Positions 28,401 to 43,400 of a stretch of DNA of 64,000 bases are shown here, piece by piece. The DNA is from Chamaecyparis obtusa (lineage: Eukaryota > Streptophyta > Pinopsida > Cupressales > Cupressaceae), in contig BSBK01000764.1 in assembly GCA_027943335.1 (NCBI GenBank), positions 186,001 to 250,000 on the forward strand, in the 5' to 3' direction. The number at the start of each line of letters is the position of its first letter. The first letter of the stretch is position 1. A model generated the notes under the pieces. The model searched no databases and had not been told where the DNA came from. It saw nothing but the letters and a program-made list of their open reading frames with translations. The translations under genes were made by a program, and so were the position numbers.

Positions 28401-31400
28401 TGTCCCCCTTTTGCACCCTCAAAGACAATAAATTCAAAAGTTGATCAATGATTATGAAGCTCTCTCAATGCTGATATAAATATGATTTTAATTTGTTCCA
28501 AAGCAAGCAAGTTGGCTAGTAATAATATGGTGCCACAATTTAAATTTGAAAATAGGTTTGTGCCAAAGAAAGTGACACCACAAAACAGGCCCCATTACAA
28601 AGGATTAATAGCTCATAGGGAGTCGTATGAGCTATAAAGATGAATCACGAATTGGTCCCACTTAAGAAAGAGGGGACATGACAAGTCTACACATTCTAGT
28701 GATTAGCATGCAATGTAACCCTACTCACTGATCTAGAGGCATGGGATGATTGAGGAAATTATTGCATTTGGTCCAACCTATAACTGTAGTACTAGTCACA
28801 TGGCAAGCAAAAGCTCCAATGAGACTCTCATCCAATGGCAGAATTTCATCTTATTCTCACTAGTTTCTTTGCTAATCATATGAGCTCATCCTATTGCCTC
28901 ACATCTAAAACCACTGAATATCTATCCTTATTTGCTGAGAGCCTCAAAAGCCAAAGGATTAAAATGGTAGTGTAATTTACTAACAATAGGATTCTTCTCT
29001 CTTAATTCCATTCTTGACAAATCAGACCCTTAGGTCACATCTCAATGAGTCATCCCTAGGCTTGCCCGAATAAGGAATCAACCATTGTGGTTGCATCCTT
29101 AATGTGTCAATTATTCTCTTCTATTACCATGTGTGATTAACATTCTCAAAAGAGATCATGCATTTGCATGCTTCATTTCTCATGTTATATTCATAATATT
29201 TCAATCAACGCTAATGATATTAAGATTTGCTTCCTATGTTCTGCTGCTAATTTGATTCTTTAGTTACATTTTGTTGTTCTCCAAAAGTCTTGATATGCTG
29301 ATTGGTCTGAATGGTAGAATAAATGATCACATGCTCAAGAGGTTGTTCATTTGGCAGACAAACTCTTGCCATATGTTCTTGCTCAAGGTGTTGTTCCCAT
29401 TTTATTCCCACCATAGCAGGGAAAATTCTTTCTAGAAGAGGTTTATCCAGATTAATATTGACACAAATTTTTGCATAGTTCAGGATTCTTGGACATTTTG
29501 TGAGCTCAAAATCTGTGATTTTGCCCACAGTTGCTATTTTCCTCAGTCATGATTCATGCCAATGGTCACCTGGAAGGAGTGCAGGTCTGACCCATAGCTC
29601 CAAGCTCAAATCAGTGACTCGACAAAATTTTCAAATAATTTTAAAAAAACATAAATTTGTTAAATAATCTTTAAAAACGTGCATCAAATTGAATTTACAG
29701 TATCCGTTTGTAGCTTTCCCATCATTTTCAGATCAAAAAACAAGTTCAATTCAAACTATAGTTTCATATGATTATAAATTACAAATCCATGTCAGTATTC
29801 TTACATGTTCCACTTGTGGAAAACATGGGCCCAGAACAGATTTATTCTTTTTTGAGGAAAAACATTTCTCTTATGACAAGAAGACTCGTAATTTGTGTAA
29901 CCAAAGTGTGCCAAGAGTGACAAAGAGACAGACTGTTTCAAACATGTTCAAATCCACTTAAACAAATTTGAATTTGTTGCATGAGGAAATGACATCGAAT
30001 TTAATGTTTTTCCTACATTTTTCCCACATCCCATATTCTACCCATGTAAGGCAAGTCATGTGGTGGACTCACCTAGTACTAGCAAGTACTCACAGTGAGT
30101 CTACACCTTAGGTTTATGGGAAACCAACACAAAAACATGACAAGTTTGAGCTAGAGTTATTTGGGGTGGAGATTTCTAGCAATTGGTATGAGCACTCAGG
30201 GAGAGTAAAGGTAAGCTATTTAGTAGGGTTGAATGCAAGGACCAATAGTTCATGATCAACCCAGGTTTTGAATGAACCAAGAGCCCCCCTTGAAAGGATT
30301 TTAATCTCTCTTGTTTAGAAGAGAAAAGAGTCATGAGCTAACATTTGGGCATCATTAATATCTTGACTAATGCCAAGGGTTTTCAGTTCTCCTAGATCCA
30401 TTATCTAGAGTTTTGGGGCCTGCATATGGTACAATAAATGTGTGTATTATCCTAATCATTTGATTGAACGGATACTTGTAGAGGTATATCCATTTTCAGA
30501 TTGAGTGCATTTTCCTGTCTTCCAGGGAAAAGATGGTTCCTGTGATGCTTCCCTAAGCATGTTATTGCAGAGATTTCAAAATTGCTTTGTTGCATAGCCA
30601 TGGTGTTTCATTGTTGAGGATTGTTATCACATATGAAGCAATGAAAATGTTGCAAAGAATGGTTAATGTAGAGAAACGAAGTGAAAATTTGGGAGGAAAC
30701 CTCATATTGACCCAAAACTAACTCTCAAAAAGAAAGTTTATATTTCCTTAATTTTCTCATAAAGTACTTTTGAAATGTTTTCCTGGGTGCACATAAGTCA
30801 ACAATCATTATGTATGCTTATACAACATAGCCGAATATAAATGATCTCCTAGAAAGCTAATGCATCCGGCAAATTTCATTAACATATAGCTAACTAAAAT
30901 TGAAGGTGTCATGGTCAGATTTAGGCAATGTAAGTCAATTTATAAGCAACTACTCATGCTAACAAAAAAAGGTTAGATCTGCTATCACTCAAATTTCATA
31001 AGAAAACTATGTAATATGCAAATATAAAACATAGAGGTTTAATTCAACTTTCGTAACACAAATTACAAAATCTTGAAAAAAAATTATTCTCAACAGACTA
31101 CCTAAGGACAGCTTCATTTCCTTTCCGCACTGTTGCTTCATCAACTCGCCCATTTGCTACCTGTGCTGCAAATTATCAATTCTAACAACTACTAATTCTA
31201 ACTTGCACATAAACTTAGTGAAACACAATACAAATTACATTGATATTTATGAAAGTATTTGAAAAACAAAATATGTTAAAGCAGAAATTCCTTACCGCAA
31301 TGAATGCTGGTAAAAGCTTCCCATTAGATGCATCCTCCACTGGAAAATACCTTTGATGTTTACGCATAACCTACAGTTTAAAGGCTCTGACACAATTAAA

Positions 31401-34400
31401 ATACAAATATCAAATATTTATACACTTTTATCAAACTTAAACACATTGTTTATGTGTAAGAAACATAAATATTTGTTCCTCGTAGAATGAAGAAAAATGC
31501 AACTCTCACTAAATTGGTTACCTTCCAATGCATTTAGTGAAGTAATTCAAACATCAAAATGCCAATTACATAACACTGATTATTCTAAGCTTAGAAAAGA
31601 GGTTAGTACTAATACTAAACTTCCATCCCTTTAGACAATGAACTATTAAATGAACTCACAAAGCTGCAGATTTCACAAGCCATTACGATTATATTAGTAT
31701 TAAAAAGTTAATCTGTTCAGAAGATATATCAAAACAACCTTAGAACTCTTATAGGGAATAAGTAATTTAAGATGGTATGACTTTTTTTAATAAATGCCAT
31801 TATAAAATTGACATTGACAAATTAGCTATTTTGAATTTTCAACCCTTGCTAAGACTAGTTTATATATAAGATATTTTGTTTTTGGTCATAAATTCATAAT
31901 TAACAAGGTTGCATGGGGACGAGGGTACTTGGGTACTTCAAGTATGGGTAAGACTAGTTTTCAAATTAGGGGATAGGGGTACCTGAGTACATCAAATTAT
32001 TTTTTAATATAATTTAATATTTTATAGAAAATCTGAAAGTATGAGTCACGATAATGAGTTTTCAAAACAAGAACATATTGTTTTCAGTTTCAGATTTGCA
32101 ATATCTAAAAATAAATATATTCTAAATGTTTAGATGCATAACTGAGAAGGCAAACTTTCAACATGAACAAGAAGATCATAAATCATATAACAATGACATA
32201 TTGCAAATGTTAAACTTCTGACTTGAACAGAGATAAAGTTTACTGTTAATCAGTATTGTATCAATGTTTCAAACTAATTACATAATGAATTAAGCTTGAT
32301 AAACAGCAAGCTGATACACAAACAAAAAACTGAAACAAAAATAGAAATCTTAATCAAGGTCCTTAGCTATGATGCACTCTACTAAGTACCCACTGAGAAC
32401 CTAGTACTTGGGTATGTGTACCAGTACCCGGTACGCGTCCCAAGGATATGGATACGAGTACCCATGTAACATAGATAATTAATAATCCCATGACCAGCTG
32501 CCTGGCCAAAATATTCGAAGTTCCAGAAATACTTATCTAAGACAATCAATTTATTTATAATATCAGAAATAATGGATAAAACAAAAACGAAAAAGGTTTA
32601 CACTGACAGAAGACAATAACACTCCTATTTCAATATTGTCCTCAATTTTTCATACTGAAGGTACATCAATAAGTTCTTTGAATACACCAGCATGTGTTTT
32701 TAATGATTTCCTTCACTGTTCAGTATGTGACAGTGTATTGATCCATGTTGTGCTTCTATTCTGCAACAATATAAAAGTCACCTCACATATATTTTCATAC
32801 ATGCATCCTGAGTCCCTGCAGTAAATGGGCAATCTCAGTTTTTGGACTGGAGACAAATTGCAGAGAAACTTCAGCTGTAAATGGACACTCCTCAATCATT
32901 TATTGGCTTGGACAGGTTGCTGAAGTTAACTCACTGGAAATTTTGAAAGAAAAATCTGTCAAGACTGTCAAGGTATCCCATCATAACTTTAGCTGCAACA
33001 AAAACTGAAGTTGGGAACGTTGGATAATTTTATGCAGTTTGCTCTCTATATTTCACCATCCATGGTGTTAATTTTCTGATCTTTCGTTTCTCCAAACTGC
33101 AGCTTCTTGCAATTTTGATATAGAAACAGACTTGAGATATTTGGTAAAATAGAAGGTTACAGAGCTCCTTAACCAGGCAATATGCTTTGCAGGGATGATT
33201 ACCCAGCACTTTGGCAAACCCAACAGTCATTATAAAGAATTCAGTACAGGAGAGAATTTATAAAATTAAAAAAGATAAGCTTTTCAATTAACTGTTACAA
33301 AGCAAGTAGAGTATACCCCCAAAGGATGAATACTTGAAAAGAAAGGGTTTCAAACAAATCCTTTGGACCCAAAATTTGTAAGTAAAAGATAAAAAAGGTA
33401 CTAACATATTGTATTACCATTAGCATAACTAGTGAGGATTTGAATGTAGGGTTAAAAGATTGTGTATAAAGATATAAAGACGACTGATTTATACCCACTT
33501 CATTACTGTCTAGGAAGATGTATGGAAAAGGTAGATATAGCATAATTATGACATACTCAAAGTCTACTCGTGAATAGTTCAAGTTTGAGAAGGTTGATTT
33601 TGATCTTGTTGACCAACAACTGAAGCAAGGGAAAATTGATCTACTATACATAATCAAATTTACTGAATGAAAAACTAATTGACGGGAAATCTGAAAACTT
33701 CAACACAATCAGGCTAAAAGTTAAGTAATGTAGATGTTGGTTAAAATAGAAGAATTAGAAGCAACAAATTGGTCTATGTTCTTATATGGAGAACATCACA
33801 TTATATTATTCATCATATACTAAAAATAGAAAGTAGTTACAAAAAGGACATTCTATAAATAGAATAAGGTTACAACATACTAACAACTAACTAAAGCAAC
33901 TTGGCAAACGTTGTCTAAGATGTGTAGAAACAGGGAGCTACCACCATGAGAGTGGGTCATAAAGAAAGATATGCAAAAATAAGAAACTGAACTTGTCCTA
34001 TTGGGGAGTTATTCACTGATTTCAGTATATTACAAGGTGATGCATCTAATTAAATCAACATTGTGTTCGCATGCAAAATTTGACTAAGGTCTCTGAGACT
34101 TAACAGGGGAACGCCACAAAGACAGACTCAACTGGACACTGACATTGTATGGGCTACACCTTAGTCAAAATGAACACACCTTCATTTTTGCATTGTGGAT
34201 ACACGAGTTAAGTACAACCCAAAGGTTGACATGTTGGACCACTCCAAGAACTCAAAAATACATTTTATCAAAGATGCTATGGCAATTGCCTCTAACTTGA
34301 CCTCAAATTTCTGACTAAGCCACAATTCCTTTATGTAACATGCAAAATAGGATCATCAAGCTTGTATAGACCTTTGTATGTACCACTTAACCTATCACCT

Positions 34401-37400
34401 CAAGTAATGACTCTATCTTTGTTTACATCATTAACCTCAAGTTATGACTCTATGTTGGTTTCATGAACAATGCACTCGTTCACACACAACTAAACTAGAA
34501 TGGTAGGATTTTCTATTGACTAATAGAAAGTAAATTATTGTTTAAATCTAGAACATACCTAACATACTGCAATAGAAGTCTGATGCAATTATTGAGTGTG
34601 ATTATAATATCACCTGTCCTTTCCACTATTTGACTTGCCACAACCAAGTGACAAAATCCTCGTGACTATTATTAACAATAAACCTTACATACCAGTCATA
34701 GTGACTTCTAAAATGCTTGGATGGGCCTAAATCAAAGAGCCATCAACTGATTTTAGTGCTGTCTAGAACACCCATCAATTCAAATTCCTTATCATAGAAT
34801 TCCTAGCCAATCTTTGCCACATTAGCTCCATTATGCTGCTTGCAGGGTAGATCAGAGTCCAGACTATTGTTTCCTACAACCATTCTTCACGTGTCCAAAT
34901 TTATGACAATAGATGCATTTTACCTTTTCCCACAATTGTGTAGATGAACAATGAGAAGCACTACCTATTTTGTGAAACCGTGCAGCCAATGTATTTTATA
35001 AACTTCATTAAGGAACCTCACTCTATCATGTCCCCTTTTTATGATTTTTAGAAATATTTGAAATTTTTATATAGGCAAACCAACAAAAGTACATAAAACA
35101 AGACAAGAAGCATTGGCACTTGAACTTCTCACCGTTATCAACACATCAGAAGGAAGTTCTAAGAAGTGTTCATCAAAAGCCCCAAGTATTGGTAGCGGAT
35201 TCTCAACCAAATTGGCAACCTGCATTGAAACATAGAGGGCCAGGTCAAATGCTTCAAAAGAGCCTATGCACTGAAGCAAGAAATTCAATAACAGAGAAAA
35301 ATTAAAGTGAGATTCAAGAGATTAATACCTCTTCAAGCAAGGTAGTTTCCATTATAACTTTCCCACCAACAATCTTTGCTAAAGCACTGCATGACTGTAA
35401 AATGTTTTTCCTGCGCTCCTGTTCAAATCAAAGGGTCCTTTTCAAGTAGGAAGTGAATAAAATGTTACATTGTGAGAATTGATTGTCTGTGTGTCTCAAT
35501 AACTATATAGTAACTCTATTATGATGCTAATCAGCCATGTATTTGAATATATATTTATGTATTTCACGGCAAACATAACACCCTCTTTGTTTTGCTCCCC
35601 AAATATTATGTAAATCCATGAATTTGAAAGCTCTATTTTCATCCATAGTGTTGTAAAATGAATTTCACTTTTCGAAATAGAAGCATAGAGTTCATTTAAT
35701 GATGCCATTTTTCAGTCAAAGAATAGGATATGTATTATTCATGCATCTGGTTTTTTCAACATGTAAATTTCTCTGCCCATAGGAGCAAATTACGGTTATT
35801 TAAAGTTATGGTCCTTTAAATCATTAATTTTAAAAAACCAGATTATTTTATCTCATTCTAATTGCAAAAGATAAATACACATTCTGTCTCCTTTATCTTC
35901 TGTTCTTACATGTCATTCCAAAATGGCTGCATTACTATTCCTACACATGCAAAAAGCTCATTAACTGAGAAAAAACCATTGAAGATTTTTCAAAAAGAGG
36001 TAAGCCTTTTTCTCTATTGTGTCATTTTCTTAAATTTTTATTTGACAAAAAAAATCTCTTGTTTTCCTTTCAACTTCTTGTTTTTCTTTCATTTTTCTAC
36101 AAATAGATCACTATGTTTAAAATATTAAACTTGTCAAGTTTATTGTAAAGAACCCAACTGGCTCTCAACTAAGAACTAACTCTTTTCTCAATTTTATTTG
36201 CCACTTTACAAAGATCCAAAATATTTATAACTTATTTGCAAATCTTCAATTAGAACATAGACAATAATTCACTGGATTTCTCAACATAACCAATAAGAAC
36301 ACTAGCATTTTACACCAACTTGATTGCTTATTAATATTGAAAAAATTCAACTAGACTTTCATTAACAAAACCATTTCAGAAAAATGGCAACCTGGACAAA
36401 ACGTGACTGTTGTAGAATAAAATGCAGCTTCATGAAAATTTGGTGCCAGCCATTAAATTACTCTCCTTTGCAGCTTGGACACTACAAACTAATCAATGGA
36501 GAAGTTTCGGTCCACACACAACAACTCCAACCAATACTAAGCTTCCAATTCGATAACCACAATCCATCAATCTATACGGCCAGACATATTCGTACAGCAA
36601 TAGAAGAATTTTGTACGGCAGCATGAAGAATTCCATACGGCAACTTGAATGCTCAGAATTAGTGAAAAGAACACACTCCAGCGATTAACTTTCAGAATTC
36701 AATCAAACTTTACCCAAATCCAACTAGCAATTTGTAGCTCTCTCTAGATATGAAGACTGAACCACCAAACACTATTCTTCCCAAATTTGATTTCCTGTGA
36801 TGAATATCTTCAACCAGCCACTTAAATAATTTTCTACAAACTAGTATACAACAACACCAATTTGTATTTCCTCAAATAAAATCAGAATATAATTTTCAAA
36901 TTTCAGAAGCAAAATTCATCATCAATCAATGATGATTCTGACAGTCCCAACCGGTGCTAAGAGGGGAGGGATGAATCAGCACCTCTGAAATTTATTCACT
37001 TTAAAACCAGTGAAGTAAACTTACAGTAGAATGGAAGGCAGATTTAAGCAAATAAATCAGTAAGTAAACAAACACACAATGACACCAGATTTATCACGTG
37101 GAAACCCAGTTAGGGTAAAAACCGCGGTGTGAGGAGACCTCACAAATTTTGTACTCTTCTGGAGTGTGCCCTATTAGGAGCCTTCCTAGTTAAAGGATAA
37201 AAACGCACTTGTTAGATGCGACATAGTCAAGGGATTTGTTACAATAAGGCCGGTTAGTGCCTGCCTAATTAAAGGACTTTGAACACCTTACAAGATGCCA
37301 CCCGGTTAAGGGATTTGATACAATGGACCTATTAGAGTCCACCCAAATACTGGGATTTAACTATTGTAATTGCTAGAGAACAATAGCAAGTTTGACCTTT

Positions 37401-40400
37401 TACAGATAGCTAAGCATAGCCTAATAAGATCTTTGTTTGTGCTCAACTGAGAAGCATCACCGGTCACTACAGGTGTCTTCTCCTCTACTGTTGTGCTATT
37501 CTGCACAACCTTCTTTCTCACTTTTTCTTTCTTCTTTTCACCCCTGGCTTCTTTAGCATACAGGTTCACTCTTTTTCTCGGCAGAATGAAGGCAACTTCT
37601 ACTTGCCTTGGTCAGAAGAATATATAGGGTCCTGGCCCTAATTGTGCTCATTAAACATGACCTAACTTTAGATCTTTATCGGATATATTGCTCAGTGGAG
37701 TACCAGTTTACTGATGAAACATCCGATGCATGCCCTTGCTTTATCTGTCTAATGAAGAAAGCAGTAGTTGCGCGTCAAGCAACTCTCCTTCACAGGAGAT
37801 AACACTTTGATTTAAAGCCACTGATCTCGGCTTTAAATCCTCCAGACTTGCCTCAATCTGATTGCCAGTTTTAAAGCCACTGATCTTGGCTTTAAAACCT
37901 CCAGACTCACTTCAAACAGATCGTCAGTTTAACTCAAAGACTTTCGGATTTAGAGCAGAAAATCTCAGTCAAAGAGTTAGTTAGAACAGTTAGTCTGACT
38001 ATGACTTCCTCGGTTTATGACCGAAGTCATTAATATACCGGTTACGGTTGAGTTCAGTTCTTCGTGCTGTGAACAGGTAAGAGTCCCTGTTCCTATCCCT
38101 TCCTTGGCTTACCAGTTGCACTGTCCTTGGTTTGTTGTCCCTTGCTTAGCTTACCAGTTGCACCATCCTTGGTTGTAATTGTTGACACCAGTTAGCTTAT
38201 TTCTTTATCTGTACTTGTCTACACTGGTTGTAGCATGGTCCTCAGCTGATGTTGGAATCCCCTTTTCCTTTGCTGTGTACATAGCCCGATGGCTAAGGCT
38301 TTGTATAGTGATCCTTCTTTCATATAGATCTCCTTGGTTCTAGAGATGACAAATCTCTATACTCTCTTTGTCAATCAATGACAACACTAGTACCAATAGC
38401 AGGCCTATAGGTTATCATCGCTTAATGCCAATAGATTCAAATTGCAGAAAGAGGAATCAGTCCTCAAAACCCTAGCCATTTCTCACAGCCAAGAAGCTTC
38501 ATAAATTTTATCAAATCAACAATGAATGATCAAAGTTCTTTTTTCGAATTGAATATATAGCTTTTTTGGAAAAAGATTCAATTTCACTTTTTTCACTTAA
38601 AAGTCTTTTTAATCACAACTTCACTTTATAACATTAAAGTTATAAAGTAATAAAGTTATTAAATTAAAATAATTTAATTTAATAACAATAACTTAAAAAT
38701 AAAAAGCCACTAAAGCCCACTGACTACAACAAACACATTTCTGACATCAAAGCCTCAAACTTCAACTACCCTGCCAGAAATAACCAACTACCAAAAATAG
38801 CCAATTGCCAAAAATAGACTTACTATAAATAGTAAGTCTCTCAAACTGGAGATTCCCTAAAACTCAGTCCTGAAACATCTGACACACTCTACAGACGCCC
38901 TGCTAAATCTGGCCATACCCAAAAATATCACTTACTAAAAATAGTAAGTTGACCAAATTGACCCAAACGAAAAGCAAACCTGATAATCTGAACCTCCAAA
39001 ATGGAATCCCAACACTGGCTCCGCCAACTAACCCCCTCTGATCACCTGATTAGCCTATGAGGGTCGCCAAACCAAGCTAATCCAAAAAGTCTGAAAAATG
39101 GGGACATTGCAGTCCTCCCTTCCCAAGATTGCTTGTCCTCAAGCAATCAAGAAAAACAAGCAACATCACAAACCACCCGAATCCCAAGGATGGTCATAAG
39201 TAATGTCCCAATCCTCACCATACTCTTGTGAAGAAAATACCAACATCAACAGAACAGACACCAGCATCCGAGAAACTGCTTTCAACACCCAAATAACTGA
39301 CATCACTAAAAACAACATCCGAAGACCAACTGCAGACGCTGATGCAGAAAACAACCCAGCGAAACTCAACCCAATTGAAATAAAAACTCTGTCAAAACCT
39401 GAGTCCCTGTCTATTTGACACTCAGACCCAAATGCACTGAGAAAATGACAATGACCAAATGTGCCTGAATCACTGTTATCAACTCTAACCTCTGATAAAC
39501 AGTCCTAGGTGTGTGGACACTGCAAGTAGTCTAGCTTGCAACTACCAAATCCATCTGCAAAAGATGGTGCCAATCCATCCCATAATGGATGGTAAGAAAC
39601 TGGAGTCGATCTACCCCTGCGTGAGATCAAACCTTCTACCTGTGGGTCGAAAGAAAAATGAGGAGCATACCCCACCGTATAATGCTGACAGGAAGCCCCA
39701 ATCTCTATCAATAGCTCATCATTACCAAACTAGGAATCATGAGATGGCTCCAATCTCTGACTCCGCCTAATTGCAACCTGGTTAGGATCCTGAGCAACCC
39801 TCTCAGCAAACCCAACCTAGAAATCCCTATGGTGAAGCATCATAGATAGAGTCTCCACAATCTTCCCTAACAACCTCTGAATAGCACAAGAACCTCAGAT
39901 GAGAGTACCCTCAGACACTCTATAAGAATCCTCACGTACATCTGCACTCTCAAATAAATACTCCATGAATGACTTGGTGCAATAAAAATTATACTTGGTA
40001 GCGTCAACTTGTTCCCCCGCAACCCACAATTGATCCCTCTGAAAATGTGGCACAGCCAACTGTCCCATGCTATTAGCTATGTGAGATGATGAAATAGATT
40101 CACTTCCAGCAAAAGGAAACAAATCATCCTGAGAGCTTGATTCCACTAGTACTCCTACCTCATGCGTACCAAGTGCTCCCATATCCTGAACAGATGTGTC
40201 TGCCACATCATCATGTTCCTCATCACCAACCGTAGAAGCAAACTCACCACCAACCACCTCAATGTGCAATCGAGCTGGGTTTGGGGCTGGTGTGCACCGT
40301 AAATGCTCCAACTCCACGGTCACCTCCTCTAACTAGATCTGCGACTCCCGAAGAGCCCGCTAAGTGTATTCTAAAGTCCCAGTAGACGTTGTGAGCTCTT

Positions 40401-43400
40401 GAGTAAGCTCACTCACCTCCTCTCTGTCCATCAGAGCCTCATATGTTGTACTTCCCCACTCAACCAGGTGATCTTGGTCAGCTACCAACTGTAAATAGTT
40501 CTGTCTCAAAATCCTGATAGCCTCCCGCAAGGAATGAATCTCTGTCAAGGAAAGGTAACCACTACTATGATCATCTATCATAGGAGCACCCCAACCATTA
40601 ACAGCCAACAACTGACGAGTGGCATCAAAATGCTCGACAATAGAAGTAATATCTCTCTCATCAACTCGCAACTGGCTATTCACATAATGACTCTGCACAA
40701 CGGGCCTCCTACGAACAACCTCAACTGTACTGTCCACACTATGAGAGGAAGTTGCATCCAACAAGCTCCCCTCAAGATCACCGTATCTCTATGTAATTTC
40801 ATCTGAATACACATCTACAAACTGAGTACAGGCATCGGACTCATCCTCATCTAACCCCGAGGAAGCTACTGCCGAATCCAACTCAACACCATCTCCAGCT
40901 ACCTCGTCCTCTGCAACCACCTAACAAACAAGATCCTGGAATCCATTCTCATGAGTCACCGACAAAGTAACTCCCTCTCTAGAAGTGGAAGCTCTGACTA
41001 TAACAAACTCTTGCCACTCATATGCTTCCCCCTCCTCATCCGTGAGTCCCTGTAACACAGAATCCTGGAACCCACCACCATCATATGACAACGCTGAGTC
41101 CACACCCAAAGTCAGATATAAAAAACCAGAAACACTGCAGCACCCATCATCCTCACTCTCAACATCAGAGATATCTGTGATGCTAGTGTCCACATCGTCT
41201 ATATGCGACTCCTCCACTAAGTTTGGCTTCATACATGAGTCAATGTCATCATGTGAATCAACTATACCATGGCATGAATCTATGTCGCCCAAATCAACTA
41301 CAACACTTCCATCCTGAGTGTCATCACTAGAAAGCTCCATGCTCACATCCTCAACACAGGAAAAAACCACTGTCTCCTGTATTGATCCCACCTTGCGACT
41401 GCTATCGTAAACCTCTGAGTTGTCAGAGCTCATATGCTCCTCCCAGTCATCACCCAACATCTCACAGGGGATGTCATCTCCAATGCAACTCACAGCATCC
41501 CCAAAAGTGTCATCAGATGTGTCTATACTATCAGCTCCCACATCTCTTGCTAAAATCTCAACTGCTAACACTTGACTCTGCACACATGACTCAATGTCAG
41601 GCTATGCACCAATAATGCCGGAGCACAAACTGTCATCAACTGACTTCGCTGTGGTACCCAAATCACCAACATCACCACTGGGAGACTCCATATATGCATC
41701 GGTCCCATCTAAGCAAGCAACTGCCTCCTGAATTGGAGCAACACTACTATAGCTGACATAAAAACCTCCAATAACTACTCCCTCCATGGAAGAGTTTGAA
41801 CACTCGATGATAATTACAGCATCAGCTACCTCTGTACAATCCGTAGTGACTGCTCTGAGAGCCTCAACCTATTGATGCTCAGCACTGCTATCGACCAATG
41901 GGACTGAAACATCCACTTGTTCCTGTGAAATAAATCCATCATCAGCACTACGGATAGGAATAGCATGTGCTATAATAGATATAGGAACATCAACATCATG
42001 GACACCTGTCAGAGAAAACTCCAGTCTTCTCCCCTGCAAACTCGATGTCGGCCTTCTAAAGACAGAGACCATATACCTCGATGCCCTGTCTACTGTCACT
42101 GGATCCAACAAACTCTCTATCAATCTCTACTAATGCAATCTAAGTCTCTCCATACTTTCTACTAAAGCATTTTATTCCTCTCTTTTTCCCTTACTGCTTC
42201 GGTGACTTCTAGAATTGGGCCTCCTCTATTTATCCATAGCTAGGGAAAGTGGAAGTGTTGATCACTTTTAAAATAACTTCAGAATATAAATGAATCCAGA
42301 CCCCACAGGATGGCAGGAAAAATGTTCTGATACCACTGTAAAGAACCCAATTGGCTCTCAACTAAGAACTAACTCTTTTCTCAATTTTATTTGCCACTTT
42401 ATAGAGATCCAAAATATTTATAACTTATTTGCAAATTTTCAATTAGAACATAGACAATAATTCACTGGATTTCTCAACATAACCAATAAGAACACTAGCA
42501 TTTTACACCAACTTGATTGCGTATTAATATTGAAAAAATTCAACTAGACTTTCATTAACAAAACCATAACAAATTAACAATTCAAAAAAATGGCAACTTG
42601 GACAAAATGTGACTGTTGTAGAATAAAATGCAGCTTCATGAAAATTTGGTGCCAACCATTAAATTACTCTCCTTTGCAACTTGGACACTACAAACTAATC
42701 AATGGAGAAGTTTCGGTCCACACACAACAGCTCCAACCAATACTAAGCTTCCAATTCGATAACCACAATGCATCAATCTGTACGGCCAGACATATTTGTA
42801 CAGCAACAGAAGAATTTTGTACGGCAACATGAAGAATTCCGTACGGCAGCTTGAATGCTCAGAATTAGTGAAAAGAACACACTCCAGCCATTAACTTTCA
42901 GAATTCAATCAAACTTTACCCAAATCCAGCTAGCAATTTACAACTCTCTCCAAATATGAAGACTGAACCACCAAACCCTAGTCTTCCCAAATTCGATTTC
43001 CTGTGATGAATATCTTCAACCAGCCACTTAAATAATTTTCTACAAACCAGTATACAACAACACTAATTTGTATTTCCTCAAATAAAATCAAAATATAATT
43101 CTCAGAATTCAGAAGCAAAATTCATTATCAATCAGTGATGATTCAAATTGCAGAAAAAGGAATCAGTCCTCAAAACCCTAGCCATTTCTCACAGCCAAGA
43201 AGCTTCATAAATTTTATCAAATCAACAATGAATGATCAAAGTGCTTTTTTCGAATTGAATATATAGTTTTTTTTGGAAAAAGCTTCAATTTCACTTTTTT
43301 CACTTAAAAGGCTTTTTAATCACAACTTCACTTTATAACATTAAAGTTATAAAGTAATAAACTTATTAAATTAAAATAATTTAATTTAATAATGATAACT

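Larger units (their letters stand above)
10070..28683 (-). mobile_element. gypsy-2: Ty3/gypsy element with nested insertions
   Basis: Pieces in minus-strand order are: LTR fragment 28418-28683, gag (27602-28417 and 19240-19894), protease, RT and RNase H (17615-19240), integrase (10980-12254), polypurine tract, and 3' LTR to 10963. LTR pieces at both ends finish with the same ...gaggggacatgaca. Two guests interrupt it: the acidic-protein LTR pair (12255-17614) and a copia element (19895-27601). The inner part of the 5' LTR, the primer site and the gag start are missing, so it is internally deleted. I found no target-site duplication, and the outer left edge is approximate. Confidence 0.8.

Noticed and set aside
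29689..29961. Plus-strand frame of 90 codons with a CSTCGKHG piece
   Set aside because: The cysteine pair is not followed by a complete zinc motif and neighbours give no support.
33295..33657. Minus-strand frame of 120 codons with hydrophobic runs
   Set aside because: It is AT-rich intron sequence; the hydrophobicity follows from T-rich codons and there is no similarity or context.
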